From contig CAIVZM010000018.1 in assembly GCA_903910385.1 (NCBI GenBank), forward strand, positions 62,001 through 126,000: 64,000 nucleotides of DNA, written 5' to 3'. Both the position numbers and the translations under genes were made by a program. This DNA is from an uncultured Armatimonadota bacterium (GTDB lineage: Bacteria > Armatimonadota > Armatimonadia > Armatimonadales > Armatimonadaceae). Below, piece by piece: positions 25,200-35,400 of the stretch; the stretch's first letter is position 1, and each line of letters begins with the position of its first letter. The notes below the pieces were generated by a model. The model was not told the origin of the DNA and made no database searches. It worked only from the letters and a program-made list of their open reading frames with translations.

Positions 25200-25230
25200 G
25201 AACGCCCGCACCAGAGAGGTACGGGCGTTC
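25200..25230 (-). terminator. Terminator downstream of hfq
   Basis: Arms GAACGCCCG and CGGGCGTTC, one mismatch, then ACC/GGT, loop AGAGA. Read leftward, the stem is followed by TGTTTTGT. It ends the miaA-hfq transcript. Confidence 0.75.
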
Positions 25231-25250
25231 AACCTGTCATAAAAAAGGCG

Positions 25251-25535
25251 TTACTCGGTGGCGCCGGGAGTTTCTTCCGTTTCTATTTTGGCGTCTCCGC
25301 TGCCGGAAGCGTCTCGTAGATGTACCGGTCGCATCGGAACGATGCTGGTCACTGCGCTTTTGTACACTAACTGCATCGGCCGACCCGGCGATTCCAACAG
25401 AATAGTGAACGTATCAAAGCCGCGCACATGCCCTCGTAACTGGACGCTGTTAATGAGATATATAGTGACAGGGATATTTTCCTTACGCACCTGGTTCAGG
25501 AAATTGTCCTGAAGATTTACCGTCTGTTTGTTCAT
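25251..25535 (-). CDS. hfq: RNA chaperone Hfq
   Basis: 94 residues. The Sm1 and Sm2 motifs are clear: NLQDNFLNQVRKENIPVTIY, NSVQLRGHVRGFDTFTILLE, and LVYKSAVTSIVP. Instead of the usual YKHAISTI, it reads YKSAVTSI, so the proximal-face His is Ser. The C-terminal tail is short and acidic. The ATG overlaps the miaA stop in TAATG, so translation is likely coupled; the miaA-hfq order is conserved in many bacteria. It binds small RNAs and messages as a hexamer. Confidence 0.95.
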   Translation of the reverse strand: MNKQTVNLQDNFLNQVRKENIPVTIYLINSVQLRGHVRGFDTFTILLESPGRPMQLVYKSAVTSIVPMRPVHLRDASGSGDAKIETEETPGATE

Positions 25536-26569
25536 TACGTATTTCCCTCATCCGGGGGGTTTTCTTGTTTAATTTGCTGCAACGCCTCTATTACCTGCTC
25601 GGCGATAGCGGTTGTGCCCTTCACTAACCCCTCCGTCTCAATTTTTTCGGCGTTTAACCAGCGAACTCTGGCGTCCGCGTTAAACCAGGAGAGCTGCCTT
25701 TTGGCATAACGCCTTGTATCGCGTTTCAGTTCCGTGACGGCCTGTTCCCGCGAAAGTTCCCCGTTTATGACCGAAATCATATGGCGATAGCCCAGGCTTT
25801 GCAGAGATTTCAGTGAAGGGTCGTATCCTGCCGCCAGCAAACCGCGCACTTCTACTTCCAATCCTGCCGCCATCATGGCATCCACCCGTGTCTCTATACG
25901 TTGATAAAGCGCCTCACGGTTCATTGCCAACCCGAACAGATAAACGTTCGGGCGTGGAATTCCCTGCACCCCCTCGGGCGTATGGAAATCGGACAGGGGT
26001 ATCCCTGTCACTTCCCACACTTCCAGAGCGCGAATAATACGCCGGGCATCGCCGGACTGTACCTTCGCCGCTGAGAGCGAATCTACCTCCTTTAATCGGG
26101 CATACAGGGTTTCTAATCCAAAATTTTCCGCATCATCTTCTAAACGGCGGCGAATTTCCGGGTGCGGCGGAACCGTCGGCATATTCAGCGTCGCCGTGAC
26201 AGATCGGACATAAAGCCCGGTTCCGCCCACAAGAATCGGGGTTTTTCCCCGTCGCCGAATATCGGAGATCGCTTCTTCCGCCAGACGCTGGAAGTCCGCC
26301 AGAGTAAAATCCTCGTCCGGATGACAAACGTCCACTAAATAAAAGGCGATTTCTGCGCGTTCGGTTGCATCCGGTTTCGCAGAACCTATATTTAACCCAC
26401 GATAAACCGCTACCGCGTCTGCGCTGATAATCTCTCCATTGAGACGATGCGCCAGCGAAATAGCGACCGCGGTTTTACCGACCGCTGTCGGTCCGACAAT
26501 TCCGATAAGCGGAGGTTCCTCCGAAGGCGATTCCATATTTTGCTTGCAATGGTTTTCGATATCCGTCAT
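25535..26569 (-). CDS. miaA: tRNA dimethylallyltransferase
   Basis: 344 residues. The P-loop GIVGPTAVGKTAVA is at residues 23-36; ISADAVAVYRGLNIGSAKP and the later FNADAR match the family (tRNA A37 modification with dimethylallyl-PP). Its stop overlaps the hfq start. The start may instead be the internal ATG (MESPSEEPP) at 26536. A divergent region of 74 bases separates it from the lipoprotein gene. Confidence 0.95.
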   Translation of the reverse strand: MTDIENHCKQNMESPSEEPPLIGIVGPTAVGKTAVAISLAHRLNGEIISADAVAVYRGLNIGSAKPDATERAEIAFYLVDVCHPDEDFTLADFQRLAEEAISDIRRRGKTPILVGGTGLYVRSVTATLNMPTVPPHPEIRRRLEDDAENFGLETLYARLKEVDSLSAAKVQSGDARRIIRALEVWEVTGIPLSDFHTPEGVQGIPRPNVYLFGLAMNREALYQRIETRVDAMMAAGLEVEVRGLLAAGYDPSLKSLQSLGYRHMISVINGELSREQAVTELKRDTRRYAKRQLSWFNADARVRWLNAEKIETEGLVKGTTAIAEQVIEALQQIKQENPPDEGNT

Positions 26570-26643
26570 ACAAGGCTTCAGCGGAACGAGGATTGAAGGT
26601 ATTTTATCGTTTTATGTTGTAATAATGCAGTGGAGAATCTATC

Positions 26644-27297
26644 ATGAAACCTCATTTTCCCATTATATTCTATGTTGCAGGCATCGTTGCCGGAGCGGTT
26701 TGTCTTTCCGGATGCGGAGCGGCGAATAGCATCATCAACAACAATATTCCCCCGGTCGAGAATGCGCTGGGACTGGACGGGGCGAGCGTCATCGTACCGG
26801 TCAATGGAACACGCGCTGTCATTTCCGGTTCCGCTTCCGTTTCCGTCTCTTTTAATGACCGCTCCTTCTCTCAGCAGGATAAACTTCGCAAAGCAAAGTT
26901 TGAACAATATTTTGCCGATGCGGTCAACGTTACCGTTCCGAGCGGCAAAGTTCTACCAGCGACGTTTTCGCTTTCTAATCTGACATTTCAGGTCACTGTC
27001 AGCGATGGGTCAGGAATCAATCTACGCACTGCCTCCTATTCGGCAACCTATGCCGGTCCGGTAAGTTATGTACGGATCGGAACGACGAGTCAGTATACGG
27101 CCCAAAAGCTGGTAGGGTATTCCAATATTGAAATTTCCGGCGATAATTTCACGAAGTTTCGCGATATCTCCAGTTCTTCTCCCTCTCCCAACACCGTCAC
27201 CTCCAAACTCAGTCTGGATACGGATGATGCGCAACTGCCCAGAGGTTCGACCATCAGCTTCACTTTCCGGGGCGGTCAGGTGCGCGTAGGGATATAG
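26644..27297 (+). CDS. Lipoprotein of unknown function
   Basis: 217 residues. Signal peptide with lipobox LSGC (Cys near residue 24). The mature part is rich in Ser, Thr, Val and beta-sheet-like alternation (SASVSVSFNDRS, TFSLSNLTFQVTVSDG), suggesting a beta-sandwich surface protein. No family recognised. TGGAGAAT lies upstream of ATG 26644. A 16-bp tandem duplication begins inside the last codons and contains the stop. Confidence 0.65.
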   Translation: MKPHFPIIFYVAGIVAGAVCLSGCGAANSIINNNIPPVENALGLDGASVIVPVNGTRAVISGSASVSVSFNDRSFSQQDKLRKAKFEQYFADAVNVTVPSGKVLPATFSLSNLTFQVTVSDGSGINLRTASYSATYAGPVSYVRIGTTSQYTAQKLVGYSNIEISGDNFTKFRDISSSSPSPNTVTSKLSLDTDDAQLPRGSTISFTFRGGQVRVGI

Positions 27298-27317
27298 CAA
27301 AGTAGGGATATAGCAAA
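27286..27317. repeat. 16-bp tandem duplication over a stop codon
   Basis: GTAGGGATATAGCAAA occurs twice without a gap. The first copy holds the final residues and the TAG stop of the lipoprotein gene. Confidence 0.95.
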
Positions 27318-27454
27318 CAGGACGATGACCGGGACGTCGGAACGGGCGCCGTATTCGCCTTTTTCATCGCAACATTCTATTGCGATTTTTTCGATACCCG
27401 GCGCTAATTCAGGCGAATGCAACTTATCGTCGCTGGCATACGATGTAGATACCG

Positions 27455-28723
27455 ATGACAGCGACGATGAAAATGGCGTCCTCTACCGAAACACGCAACG
27501 AAATTCCGCTACGACAACTGCATATTTCCACCTCGAAAGATAATGGCGGCACCGACCGTTACAGCGTTCAAATGGCGGCGCAGATGCAGGCGCACGGCGA
27601 TGATGTCGTGTACGCCTGCCGCCCGGGGGGATTCACGGAATCGCAGTGCCGCAATCGGAATATTCCGGTGCGTCCTCTGCGGATTTACAACAGCGGCGAT
27701 ATTATGGCGGCGTTTCGGATCGCTTCTCTGGCGCGGGCGGAGCGGGCGCAAATCATCCATGTACACCGCCGGGCGGATTTCATGATGGTCGCTCTGGGTA
27801 TCGCCATCGCCCGCCCGTGGTTCCGACGGCGTCATCTCCCGCGCCCCGTCCTGATTCTTCACTCGCATGTGATGCGTCCCCTCGGCGGGTTACAACGCTC
27901 AGCGGGATGGTTTTTCCGGAAGACCGCCGATGCCGTTCTCACCGTTTCGCAGGCGGGGCGTGAGTATATTCAGGAACGCCACGCCCTGCCCCCGGATTTT
28001 GTACGTCTATTGCTCAACGGGATTCCTCTATCCGAATATGCCACACCCGGTAGCCCTCAGGCGCAACAATGGCGAGTTTCGTTGCGGAAAGAATGGCAAA
28101 TCCCTGAAAACGCCTTTTTGATAGGCATGGTCGGGCGGTTGGGGCAAAAAGGACAGGAAATCGCTCTGGAAATTCTGCCGCGCCTCCTTGCGATAGAACC
28201 AAACCTGTATCTGGCGCTGGTAGGACCGGAAACGGATGCAAAAGGAATCCGCGTTCACAAAGAGCGCACAGGGGAAGATATTCTGGGCGACATAGAGCAG
28301 TACCGCGCCCGTGCGACGGAATTATCGGTTTCGGAACGGGTTATTCTGACCGGACCAAGAGACGATATTCCGGTGGTAATGGCATCACTCGACCTGTTTG
28401 TTCACCTGCCGCGTGATGAAGCGTTCGGTCTGGTTCTGGCGGAAGCGATGGCATCCGGCCTGCCGCTGGTCGTCTCCAGAGCAGGGGGATGCGAGGAAGT
28501 GGCGGAGGAAAATGTCACGGCGCTCTTTACGCCCCCCGGCGATGCCGATGCGACATTCCGCGCCATCGCTTCCCTGCTTGGTTCCGCTGGAGCGCCGACA
28601 CGAACCCGGTTCCGCGAAGCGGGACCGAAAATCGCCGCTCGTTTCGCGCTTGAGACACAAACGGAGGCATTACGCGATATCTACCGGGAGTTGATTCAGA
28701 ACCGGGAGTTGATTCAAAAATAG
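27455..28723 (+). CDS. GT4-family glycosyltransferase
   Basis: 422 residues. GT-B fold: N-terminal HISTSKDNGGTDRYSVQMA, HVHRRADF at the acceptor side, VGRLGQKGQEIALE at the donor domain, and DEAFGLVLAEAMASGLPLVV with the E-x7-E motif of GT4 enzymes. It sits apart from the main polysaccharide locus, between the lipoprotein and a bidirectional terminator. Sugar and acceptor unknown. The C-terminus ends in a duplicated RELIQ unit made by an 18-bp tandem duplication. Confidence 0.85.
   Translation: MTATMKMASSTETRNEIPLRQLHISTSKDNGGTDRYSVQMAAQMQAHGDDVVYACRPGGFTESQCRNRNIPVRPLRIYNSGDIMAAFRIASLARAERAQIIHVHRRADFMMVALGIAIARPWFRRRHLPRPVLILHSHVMRPLGGLQRSAGWFFRKTADAVLTVSQAGREYIQERHALPPDFVRLLLNGIPLSEYATPGSPQAQQWRVSLRKEWQIPENAFLIGMVGRLGQKGQEIALEILPRLLAIEPNLYLALVGPETDAKGIRVHKERTGEDILGDIEQYRARATELSVSERVILTGPRDDIPVVMASLDLFVHLPRDEAFGLVLAEAMASGLPLVVSRAGGCEEVAEENVTALFTPPGDADATFRAIASLLGSAGAPTRTRFREAGPKIAARFALETQTEALRDIYRELIQNRELIQK
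28683..28718. repeat. 18-bp tandem duplication at the end of the GT4 gene
   Basis: ACCGGGAGTTGATTCAGA is followed by a copy with one mismatch. It extends the protein tail by six residues in frame, just before the stop. Confidence 0.9.
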
Positions 28724-28754
28724 ACGCTTCGCGAACGATCCTTTCGCGAAGCGT
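28724..28754. terminator. Bidirectional terminator hairpin
   Basis: A 12-bp perfect stem ACGCTTCGCGAA / TTCGCGAAGCGT (28724-28735 with 28743-28754) between converging genes. Confidence 0.8.
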
Positions 28755-28772
28755 TTCCGATTCAACACACAC

Positions 28773-31004
28773 CTACCGAACCGGCAGGTCGTCTGGCATC
28801 CAAACGGGTAGAGAGACAACCTCTTTTTTTGCGGCTTCCGAAACCGGAACGCCCCAGGCATCGAAGAATGGTCCCAGATTTTTACCGACAGCCCGGGAGA
28901 AGCGGAGCATCCACTGGCTTCGCTTTTCCATCTCGTTTTTAGGGCGTTCCGCAGCGGGAAGGGCATTGTATTCAGCGAAGACCTTTTGAAACGGTTCCCA
29001 TCCAAAAGTGCGACGTAGCTGAATGTACATGGTCAGCGCAAGGAAGGGATCACCCTGCCAATCGGAGAACTTCGCGCCGGAAGCAAGGTATTTACTCAGG
29101 CGCTTACGACGTTCGTCCGGCGTGACGGCAGGATGTGAATGTAAGTAATCGCCTCCCTGATCGGCATTATTCAGTCGTTCGCCGCCGTACAGGGAAAATA
29201 GGTTGTTGGTCACTTCGCCCGTTCCGTCGAATGTCCAATCGGATTGCTGATGGTTGTGACCCAATTCGTGATAGAAGCCCCAGGTTTCGTGGCCATCCGG
29301 CCCGCGCAGTACCGCGAGGTTCGTAAAGGTTCGGGCGACATCATCATAAGTCATAATCGGATAACCAGAGTGCATATATCCCGCCGAAATCTGAATATCC
29401 ACACAATAGCGTTCCGGTCGTGCGCGTTCACGAGGAATGGCGTAAAGATCGGCGCAAAGGTCTGCTACTTCATCCCAGTACGCCATCAACGCTTCCGGAT
29501 TGTCCAGTTCGCGCACCGCATATGAGGGAACGGAAAGAATAATCCGCTTGCCCTCTAATTCCGCCCAGGGAGCCAGAGCGTTACGAATCGACTTTTTCCA
29601 ATCGTCTTGCCCGGTGACCCCGCGTACAAATCGCGGAGCGGCGACAGCGCCAGCGATCTTGACAAGGATACCTTTTCCCGGCATCGCCGCTTTCGCCACA
29701 TCGGAGAGCGTCGCAGGAATATCGATAAAAATCGCGCCGCCAAAGGGGGAAGCGAGACGAAGCGTTTTTCCGGAAATTTCACGCCGCAAAGAGATTTCCG
29801 GGGCGCGGAGCCATTTGTCCAGATGCCACAGCGTATCGGTATGAGAACCGATTCGTACGGCGATTCCCTTTCCGGATGCCTCGTCGGGCAGAGTGATCGT
29901 CACTACCTCGCCGGGCGGAGCGTATAATCCCGTACCGTGCCATTCGGGAATACGGGGGTTTATCGTAATGGTTTGCGTCAAACGGGGCGCTTCCGCAGGA
30001 ACGCTACCGGGAAATGCCGCCGCCGCAGGGCTTGCCTTCACTTTTTCCGGGGCGACGCTTTGCGCGTCGCGGATTTCCCGAATCAGTTTCAAGCGGGCGA
30101 AGGGCATAGCCGCCGTTACCGGAGCGGCTTTGGTAGGAATCGCGTCACTGGCATAACGATCACACAGGGCGTTGATACGTTTAACCGTATCTCGCTCCAG
30201 AGGACTTCCTGAGGGCGATAACGATTCGAGGGAATGCTGGAGAATGACGGTAGCCTGCGTTAATTCCGACCTAGTGAGTGTCTTCACCCCTGCGGCATGA
30301 TCGGACAGGGCATTCAGGGCGTCTGGCGTATAGATATAGGTCGTTCCCGCCGAATCCAGTAACCATCCCGCCTTTCCGGTCATGTCCGTCATCCCGTCGG
30401 CGAAAACGATTCCCGCTTCACGTGCGATCTGGTTCCCGCTATGTTGGGTCAGCGGATTTTTCCCCGTGACGGCGCGCCATCCCCAGAGTGGACCCGCCAG
30501 AATCACGATTCCGCCCGACTTCACCCACTTCCGCACATCGCCGACAGCCGACATACTGCTATCGAGAGCCGCCTGATCCAGATAGAGGAAATCCACGCCC
30601 GACAATTCCATACGCGGTAGCGATACCGGGATAACCGTCGCGCCTGTCGCTGTTAATGCCGGACGCATCGCCGAATCCAGAACAGCGATTCGGAACCGGG
30701 GAACGCCGGGTTTGAGCGAGCGCATCGTTTCCTGTAGGAACTCGGCGTTCTCACTATGCATCGCGGCGGCGGCGACCAGACCTTCATGCGCCAGAGCGAG
30801 AACGGCTCCCTTGCCCAGAGGCGCGGAAGCGACGAGAGGAACACGGATACCGCTCTCCTGCGTGGTCACATAAATGGTCGCCTTTTTGCTAAAGACTGTC
30901 AGCGATCCCGGAATCGCTCCCGGCGCAACGATTTCACGGACTTGCGCATCCGCAGGAGAAAGAAAAACCAGCAGGGCGAAAATTGCAGTCAGGAGACGGG
31001 TCAT
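28773..31004 (-). CDS. Exported M60-family (enhancin/TCAF-like) peptidase
   Basis: 743 residues. Signal peptide TRLLTAIFALLVFLSPADAQ. The first 250 residues hold a GATase-like Rossmann segment (GGIVILAGPLWGW). Metal site of the M60 gluzincins: HELGHNHQQSDW (His 579, Glu 580, His 583), with Glu 597 in GTGEVTNN. This family degrades glycoproteins such as mucins in animals' bacteria; environmental members probably act on other glycoproteins. Its converging neighbour is a GT4 gene. Start ATG 31004. Confidence 0.88.
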   Translation of the reverse strand: MTRLLTAIFALLVFLSPADAQVREIVAPGAIPGSLTVFSKKATIYVTTQESGIRVPLVASAPLGKGAVLALAHEGLVAAAAMHSENAEFLQETMRSLKPGVPRFRIAVLDSAMRPALTATGATVIPVSLPRMELSGVDFLYLDQAALDSSMSAVGDVRKWVKSGGIVILAGPLWGWRAVTGKNPLTQHSGNQIAREAGIVFADGMTDMTGKAGWLLDSAGTTYIYTPDALNALSDHAAGVKTLTRSELTQATVILQHSLESLSPSGSPLERDTVKRINALCDRYASDAIPTKAAPVTAAMPFARLKLIREIRDAQSVAPEKVKASPAAAAFPGSVPAEAPRLTQTITINPRIPEWHGTGLYAPPGEVVTITLPDEASGKGIAVRIGSHTDTLWHLDKWLRAPEISLRREISGKTLRLASPFGGAIFIDIPATLSDVAKAAMPGKGILVKIAGAVAAPRFVRGVTGQDDWKKSIRNALAPWAELEGKRIILSVPSYAVRELDNPEALMAYWDEVADLCADLYAIPRERARPERYCVDIQISAGYMHSGYPIMTYDDVARTFTNLAVLRGPDGHETWGFYHELGHNHQQSDWTFDGTGEVTNNLFSLYGGERLNNADQGGDYLHSHPAVTPDERRKRLSKYLASGAKFSDWQGDPFLALTMYIQLRRTFGWEPFQKVFAEYNALPAAERPKNEMEKRSQWMLRFSRAVGKNLGPFFDAWGVPVSEAAKKEVVSLPVWMPDDLPVR

Positions 31005-31044
31005 AGAGATATATTGTCCTCAAGCCAATTCAGAAGGAGCGACA

Positions 31045-32121
31045 TTAGAGACTAACCGAAACTTCCGGGAGGCTATCGTCGGGCAACGACGACAGCGACT
31101 CGGTCAGGTGGGGCTGTATATTTCGGCGCAGGGCATCGTTAGCGTATCCGACCCAGGAAACCGCGGCACGGATGTCCAACGGGGCGTCCAGAGGGCTACC
31201 ATCCGGGGCGGTGACAATGACGCCTGCCTCACGAGCGATGATTTCGGTACAAATGTCATACGGATGGCAGACCAACTTTTTCGGCAGATGTAATGCGGAA
31301 AAAAATTCTGGACGCAAGTCCGCTAAAAATCGGTCATGCCCGACCATAAGCTCGTAAAGCTGTCCTCCGGTGGAAATATATTGATCATCGAAGACCAGCG
31401 GGTTCTCCCCCTCCTCCGGCGCGATTTTCGCCAGCAGTCTTTCTTCAAAGGCGGCAGTGGCGCCCTTGGCGGGCGGGAAAAACTTCACTATCGAAGCGAA
31501 CCCGTGCGCCAGCGTTTCGGAGCGGGACGGACGCAGAGGAATTTCTTGCCGTTCCCCGGTAATCAAATCAACAGTTTCCCGATGCGCTCCGCTCCCCTGC
31601 GCCGCCCACAGTTGATCGCCTACCCGGTGGCGCGTAGTGGGAACTTCGGTCATCACTGCCGCTTCAATATCGGCAAGGGTCGTCGTCTCTCCCCGGTTGG
31701 GCGCTACGGCGGAAAGTATCCAAGCGGAGCGCTTGTCATACATCAGATTGCGGGTGCCATCGATAGGGTCGACAATCAGCAGAAAAGCGGCGTCCTCCGC
31801 AGTACAAGATTCCGGAAAGATACGCCAGCCATTATCGGGAATGCCTTCGGCGATTAAAATGAACGGCGCTTCTTGCGCCCATTCCTCGCAAAATTCGAAC
31901 AACAATTCTTCGGCGTGCGTATCGATGGTATAAATCGTATCGCCGCCGCGTACATCAGCGACTCCTGCCATATCAGGAAATGTTGCACGGGCCGTTATAG
32001 CAGCCGATTGAATCTGTAATTGCTCTGTCAAACGCAATCGCAGAGCGTCGTGCAGGGTTCGCATTCGAGTTACATAATACTCGGCGGGTAACGGTAAAGA
32101 TATTAATGCAGATGACATCAT
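31045..32121 (-). CDS. Inositol-monophosphatase-family protein
   Basis: About 358 residues. The metal site DPIDGTRNLMYDK and a late CHPYDICTEIIAREAGVI mark the IMPase/FBPase/CysQ superfamily. Other details, such as ISTGGQLYELMVGHDRF, differ from SuhB, so the substrate is open. A TATAAT at 32126-32131 (minus strand) lies only four and seven bases before the two adjacent ATGs at 32121 and 32118, so the message may be leaderless, and the longer frame to 32202 is then not used. The M60 gene is downstream, 40 bases away. Confidence 0.8.
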   Translation of the reverse strand: MMSSALISLPLPAEYYVTRMRTLHDALRLRLTEQLQIQSAAITARATFPDMAGVADVRGGDTIYTIDTHAEELLFEFCEEWAQEAPFILIAEGIPDNGWRIFPESCTAEDAAFLLIVDPIDGTRNLMYDKRSAWILSAVAPNRGETTTLADIEAAVMTEVPTTRHRVGDQLWAAQGSGAHRETVDLITGERQEIPLRPSRSETLAHGFASIVKFFPPAKGATAAFEERLLAKIAPEEGENPLVFDDQYISTGGQLYELMVGHDRFLADLRPEFFSALHLPKKLVCHPYDICTEIIAREAGVIVTAPDGSPLDAPLDIRAAVSWVGYANDALRRNIQPHLTESLSSLPDDSLPEVSVSL

Positions 32122-32125
32122 ATCA

Positions 32126-32131
32126 ATTATA
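32126..32131 (-). promoter_or_regulatory. Candidate -10 box, leaderless-type start
   Basis: TATAAT on the minus strand followed by TGAT and two ATG codons. A -35 hexamer is not evident. It is consistent with transcription starting at the second ATG. Confidence 0.35.
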
Positions 32132-32355
32132 AACGAAAACAAGCCGCCGCGCCCTCTGAAACCATCGAAACATGAGATGAGAGCGAGTTTCAATTGATAC
32201 ATCTTTATTTACCATTGGAGGCGCAAAGACTTCATCAACAGGAGATCACGCCGTTAAAGGATGCTACAGGTAAACGAAGGAGAGATTAAAAGGAGATCAC
32301 CACAGCCCCTCGAAAGAAAGTCGCTCACACAAACATCGAAAGAAAAGCGGATCAC

Positions 32356-32399
32356 AAAACAAAGAACGGTAGGGAAGACTCCCTACCGTTCTTTGTTTT
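32356..32399. terminator. Strong bidirectional terminator
   Basis: A 20-bp perfect stem (32356-32375 with 32380-32399, loop AGAC), flanked by A- and T-rich ends, follows the stop of the 1172-residue gene. Confidence 0.9.
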
Positions 32400-32429
32400 A
32401 ACGCTCTTTATTGACGAGGACATCACGCA

Positions 32430-35400
32430 TTATTCCGGGTTCGTCTGCTGGTATTTATACCGGGCGGATTGCTGACGACCAATGGTCAGAGACGCACCGA
32501 GTAGTAGACCACCTACCGGAGCCAGCAAAGGAGTCCACACTGGGAACAGGGCGAAATCTTGCACGATAAGGACTCCGAAGGTAAAGATGGTCGCCACAAT
32601 AATAATAGCGACGCCTCTACCGCCCCAGACGATTCCCAGCATCCAGAGAATAAGGGAAGCCAGACCAAAGACCGCCGCAGACGCCGCCGCTGCGAACCAG
32701 GGGGTCGCCCAGGGGGAAAATCCGGGATGATTTTGATAGTCCGTAAACCCGGGAGTTGCATAGATGCGCCACAACGCCCCCAGCGCTCCGGCAAGCGCAA
32801 TCCCCATGATGAGTGGCATGATACGGCGCCAGAGGAGCTTACTCTTTTCATCCGGGGTCAGGGGCGCATCATCCACTCCCAACCTTAAAGGTTGTGCGGC
32901 GATACGACGTCCCGTAAGACCTAACAGATAACCCAGAACCAATGCAGGAGCGAACCAGATAATCGATGAGGCGACATCGGGAAACGCTTCCTGATATGGG
33001 AACGGTGGCGCGACGCCGGTTTCCCCGGCGTTTTCCGTCTTTTGCTCTGCATGCGCCAGAAGCATAGCGGTGGCGCGCCCCTCCGCTTCCGCCAGAGCCA
33101 TTGTCGGCTTGACGGATTGCAGGAAGACAAAGCGCGGCGGCGATAACGGCGTCTGAATACGATCGATTTTTCGATCCAGGCCAATGACTACCGGACGATT
33201 CTGCAAAAGAATTCGTCGTTGACCGTCATCGAGCTTGCGAACATAGGATTCCGAGATGACCTGAACCCCTTCCGGATCGGATTGCAATAATCCAAAATCG
33301 ATGGCGACCGGATGATTTCCTATCACTTCCGTTTCAATGACAGGAGGAGGGTAACCGAAAGCGGATTCCAGCTTTTTCGGAATCGCCGAATCCGCGAATT
33401 CCATCCCGTTTGCCTGAGGCCATTGGGCGACTCCCGGCATGGCAAGCAGGGCGAGAGCGCCGGGCATGGATATCGCCTGTGCGATTCCTCCCCCCTGGTT
33501 ACCGGGCACAGGGACGGATGCGGTCAGCGCTAACGTGCGACGTAAAGCGCCCCGGTCTCCTCCAGCATCCGGCGCGACAGGAGAAGGCCCTATAAAGCCA
33601 GTGACCGCACTATCGCGCGGCAACTGCGGATCGGTCAGCGCCCAACCGGAAGCGGTATAGGATTTTTCGCCTCCAGCAGACGCCGCTTTTGGATCGAATA
33701 TCGCCGGTAAAACGACAAATGTCGGATTCGACTGCAGGCTTGCGTTACTGACTTCCTGAATCGCAACTGCCAGAGGATCCGATGACGTTCCAGAAAGGGG
33801 TCCGGCGGCGGGAATGCCCGAAGTCAACGGCATCTTTCCAGTATCCGCCGCAAGACCGATGACCGGAACCTCGGCGGCATGACATAACCGTATCAGAGAC
33901 GCCAGTTCAAGACGACCAATAGGATACTCATCCGGCGCCGCGCCGCGTCGAGGCTCGGCAAGGACAACCACCACACGCGCTTTCTTGCGAAGTCCCGGCG
34001 ATAACGCTGCGCCCGCTGCGCGGCGTTGCAGATTTCTCGTTTGTATTCGGGAATCGCTTTCCACCGCGTTCACGAATCCGGCAAGCGAGTCCAACGCAGG
34101 AGACTTCATCTCCGATAGGGGACGCACCAGCGCTCCCAGAGTCGCTATAATAATTCCGGCAACCGCCAGAAAGCGTGCGATGCCCGGCAGGGCGGGTGAA
34201 AGCGGTGTTGGGAGGCGGCGAGGAGGCGGAGTTAGTTCCGCGCCTTTCGTCTCTGCGGACTCTTTCTGAACCGACGGCGTTTCTTTTTGTAAAGAGAGGT
34301 GGACAGGAATCGATTGTGGCTCTTCCGCCTTTTCCGTTTGTCGTGCCTGAATCGGTACGGAAACGGGGGGCAACTCGTCTTCACGAATGACGGCGACCGT
34401 ACCCACCGGCAGAACGCTGATCGGCGTCTCGTCCTCCTGTACGATTTCCGGAACCTGTACATCCGTGTCGGCGGAGAGAGGCTCTTCCAGAACCGGCGAC
34501 GTTGGAAGGGTTATAGCCTCTACCGCTTCAGGAATGATCGCCTGCGCATCCACTGACGCCTGCTCTACAGATTGAGCCCCTATAGGCGCAATGGAACTCT
34601 CTACCAGCGCCGAATCGGATGAGACGGACGCCCAGAAAGCCTCCATATCCACCGGCGGAATCTCCGCCTGAGGGACTATCGGTAACGGTAATGGCTCAGC
34701 GAACATCGACATTACCGGCGCAGGCGCGATCAGCGGCAATTCCACCGGCGGGGTTGGACGCGACAGGAATTCGGCGGCATCCAGCGGAGCGACTGTTTCC
34801 CGAACGCTTGCCGATACTGGTAATATTCCGATGACGCCTTCCGTTTGCGGGATAAGCGCTATCAGGGGAAGTTCGACCGGAGCCGGGGTTGGTTCCGGTC
34901 GGACCAGAGCGGTCGCGGCATCGAGAAGAGGAACGGATTCCCGTATCGCATCCGTTAATGTCAGAATTTCAGACACGATCGGCGTCGGTGAGACCGGCGC
35001 GATCAGCAACAACTCCACCGACGGGGTCGGACGCGCCAGAAATTCGGTGGCGTCCAGTAAAGCGACCGTGTCTCCAATACTCGTCGATAAAGGCAGTGTT
35101 TCCGTAACGCTCGGTACTATCGGAACCGGAGAAATCAACGAAAGTTCGACCGGAACCGGAGCAGGGGTCGGACGCGCCAGAAATTCAGCGGCATCCAGTG
35201 CAGTAACATTGTCTCTAATATTCGTTGATAGGGTTTCCGTAACGCTCGCTACCAGCGGAACTGGAGAAATCAACGAAAGTTCGACCGGAACCGGAGCAGG
35301 GGTCGGACGCGTTAGGAAAGCGGCAGGGTCTAATAACGGAATAGCTTCCATAATTCCCTGTGCAGGAAGCGTTTCCGTAATACTTTGAAGCGGAGTAATC

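Noticed and set aside
27455-28723. Membership of the GT4 gene in the main polysaccharide locus
   Set aside because: It is more than 11 kb away and closed off by a bidirectional terminator.
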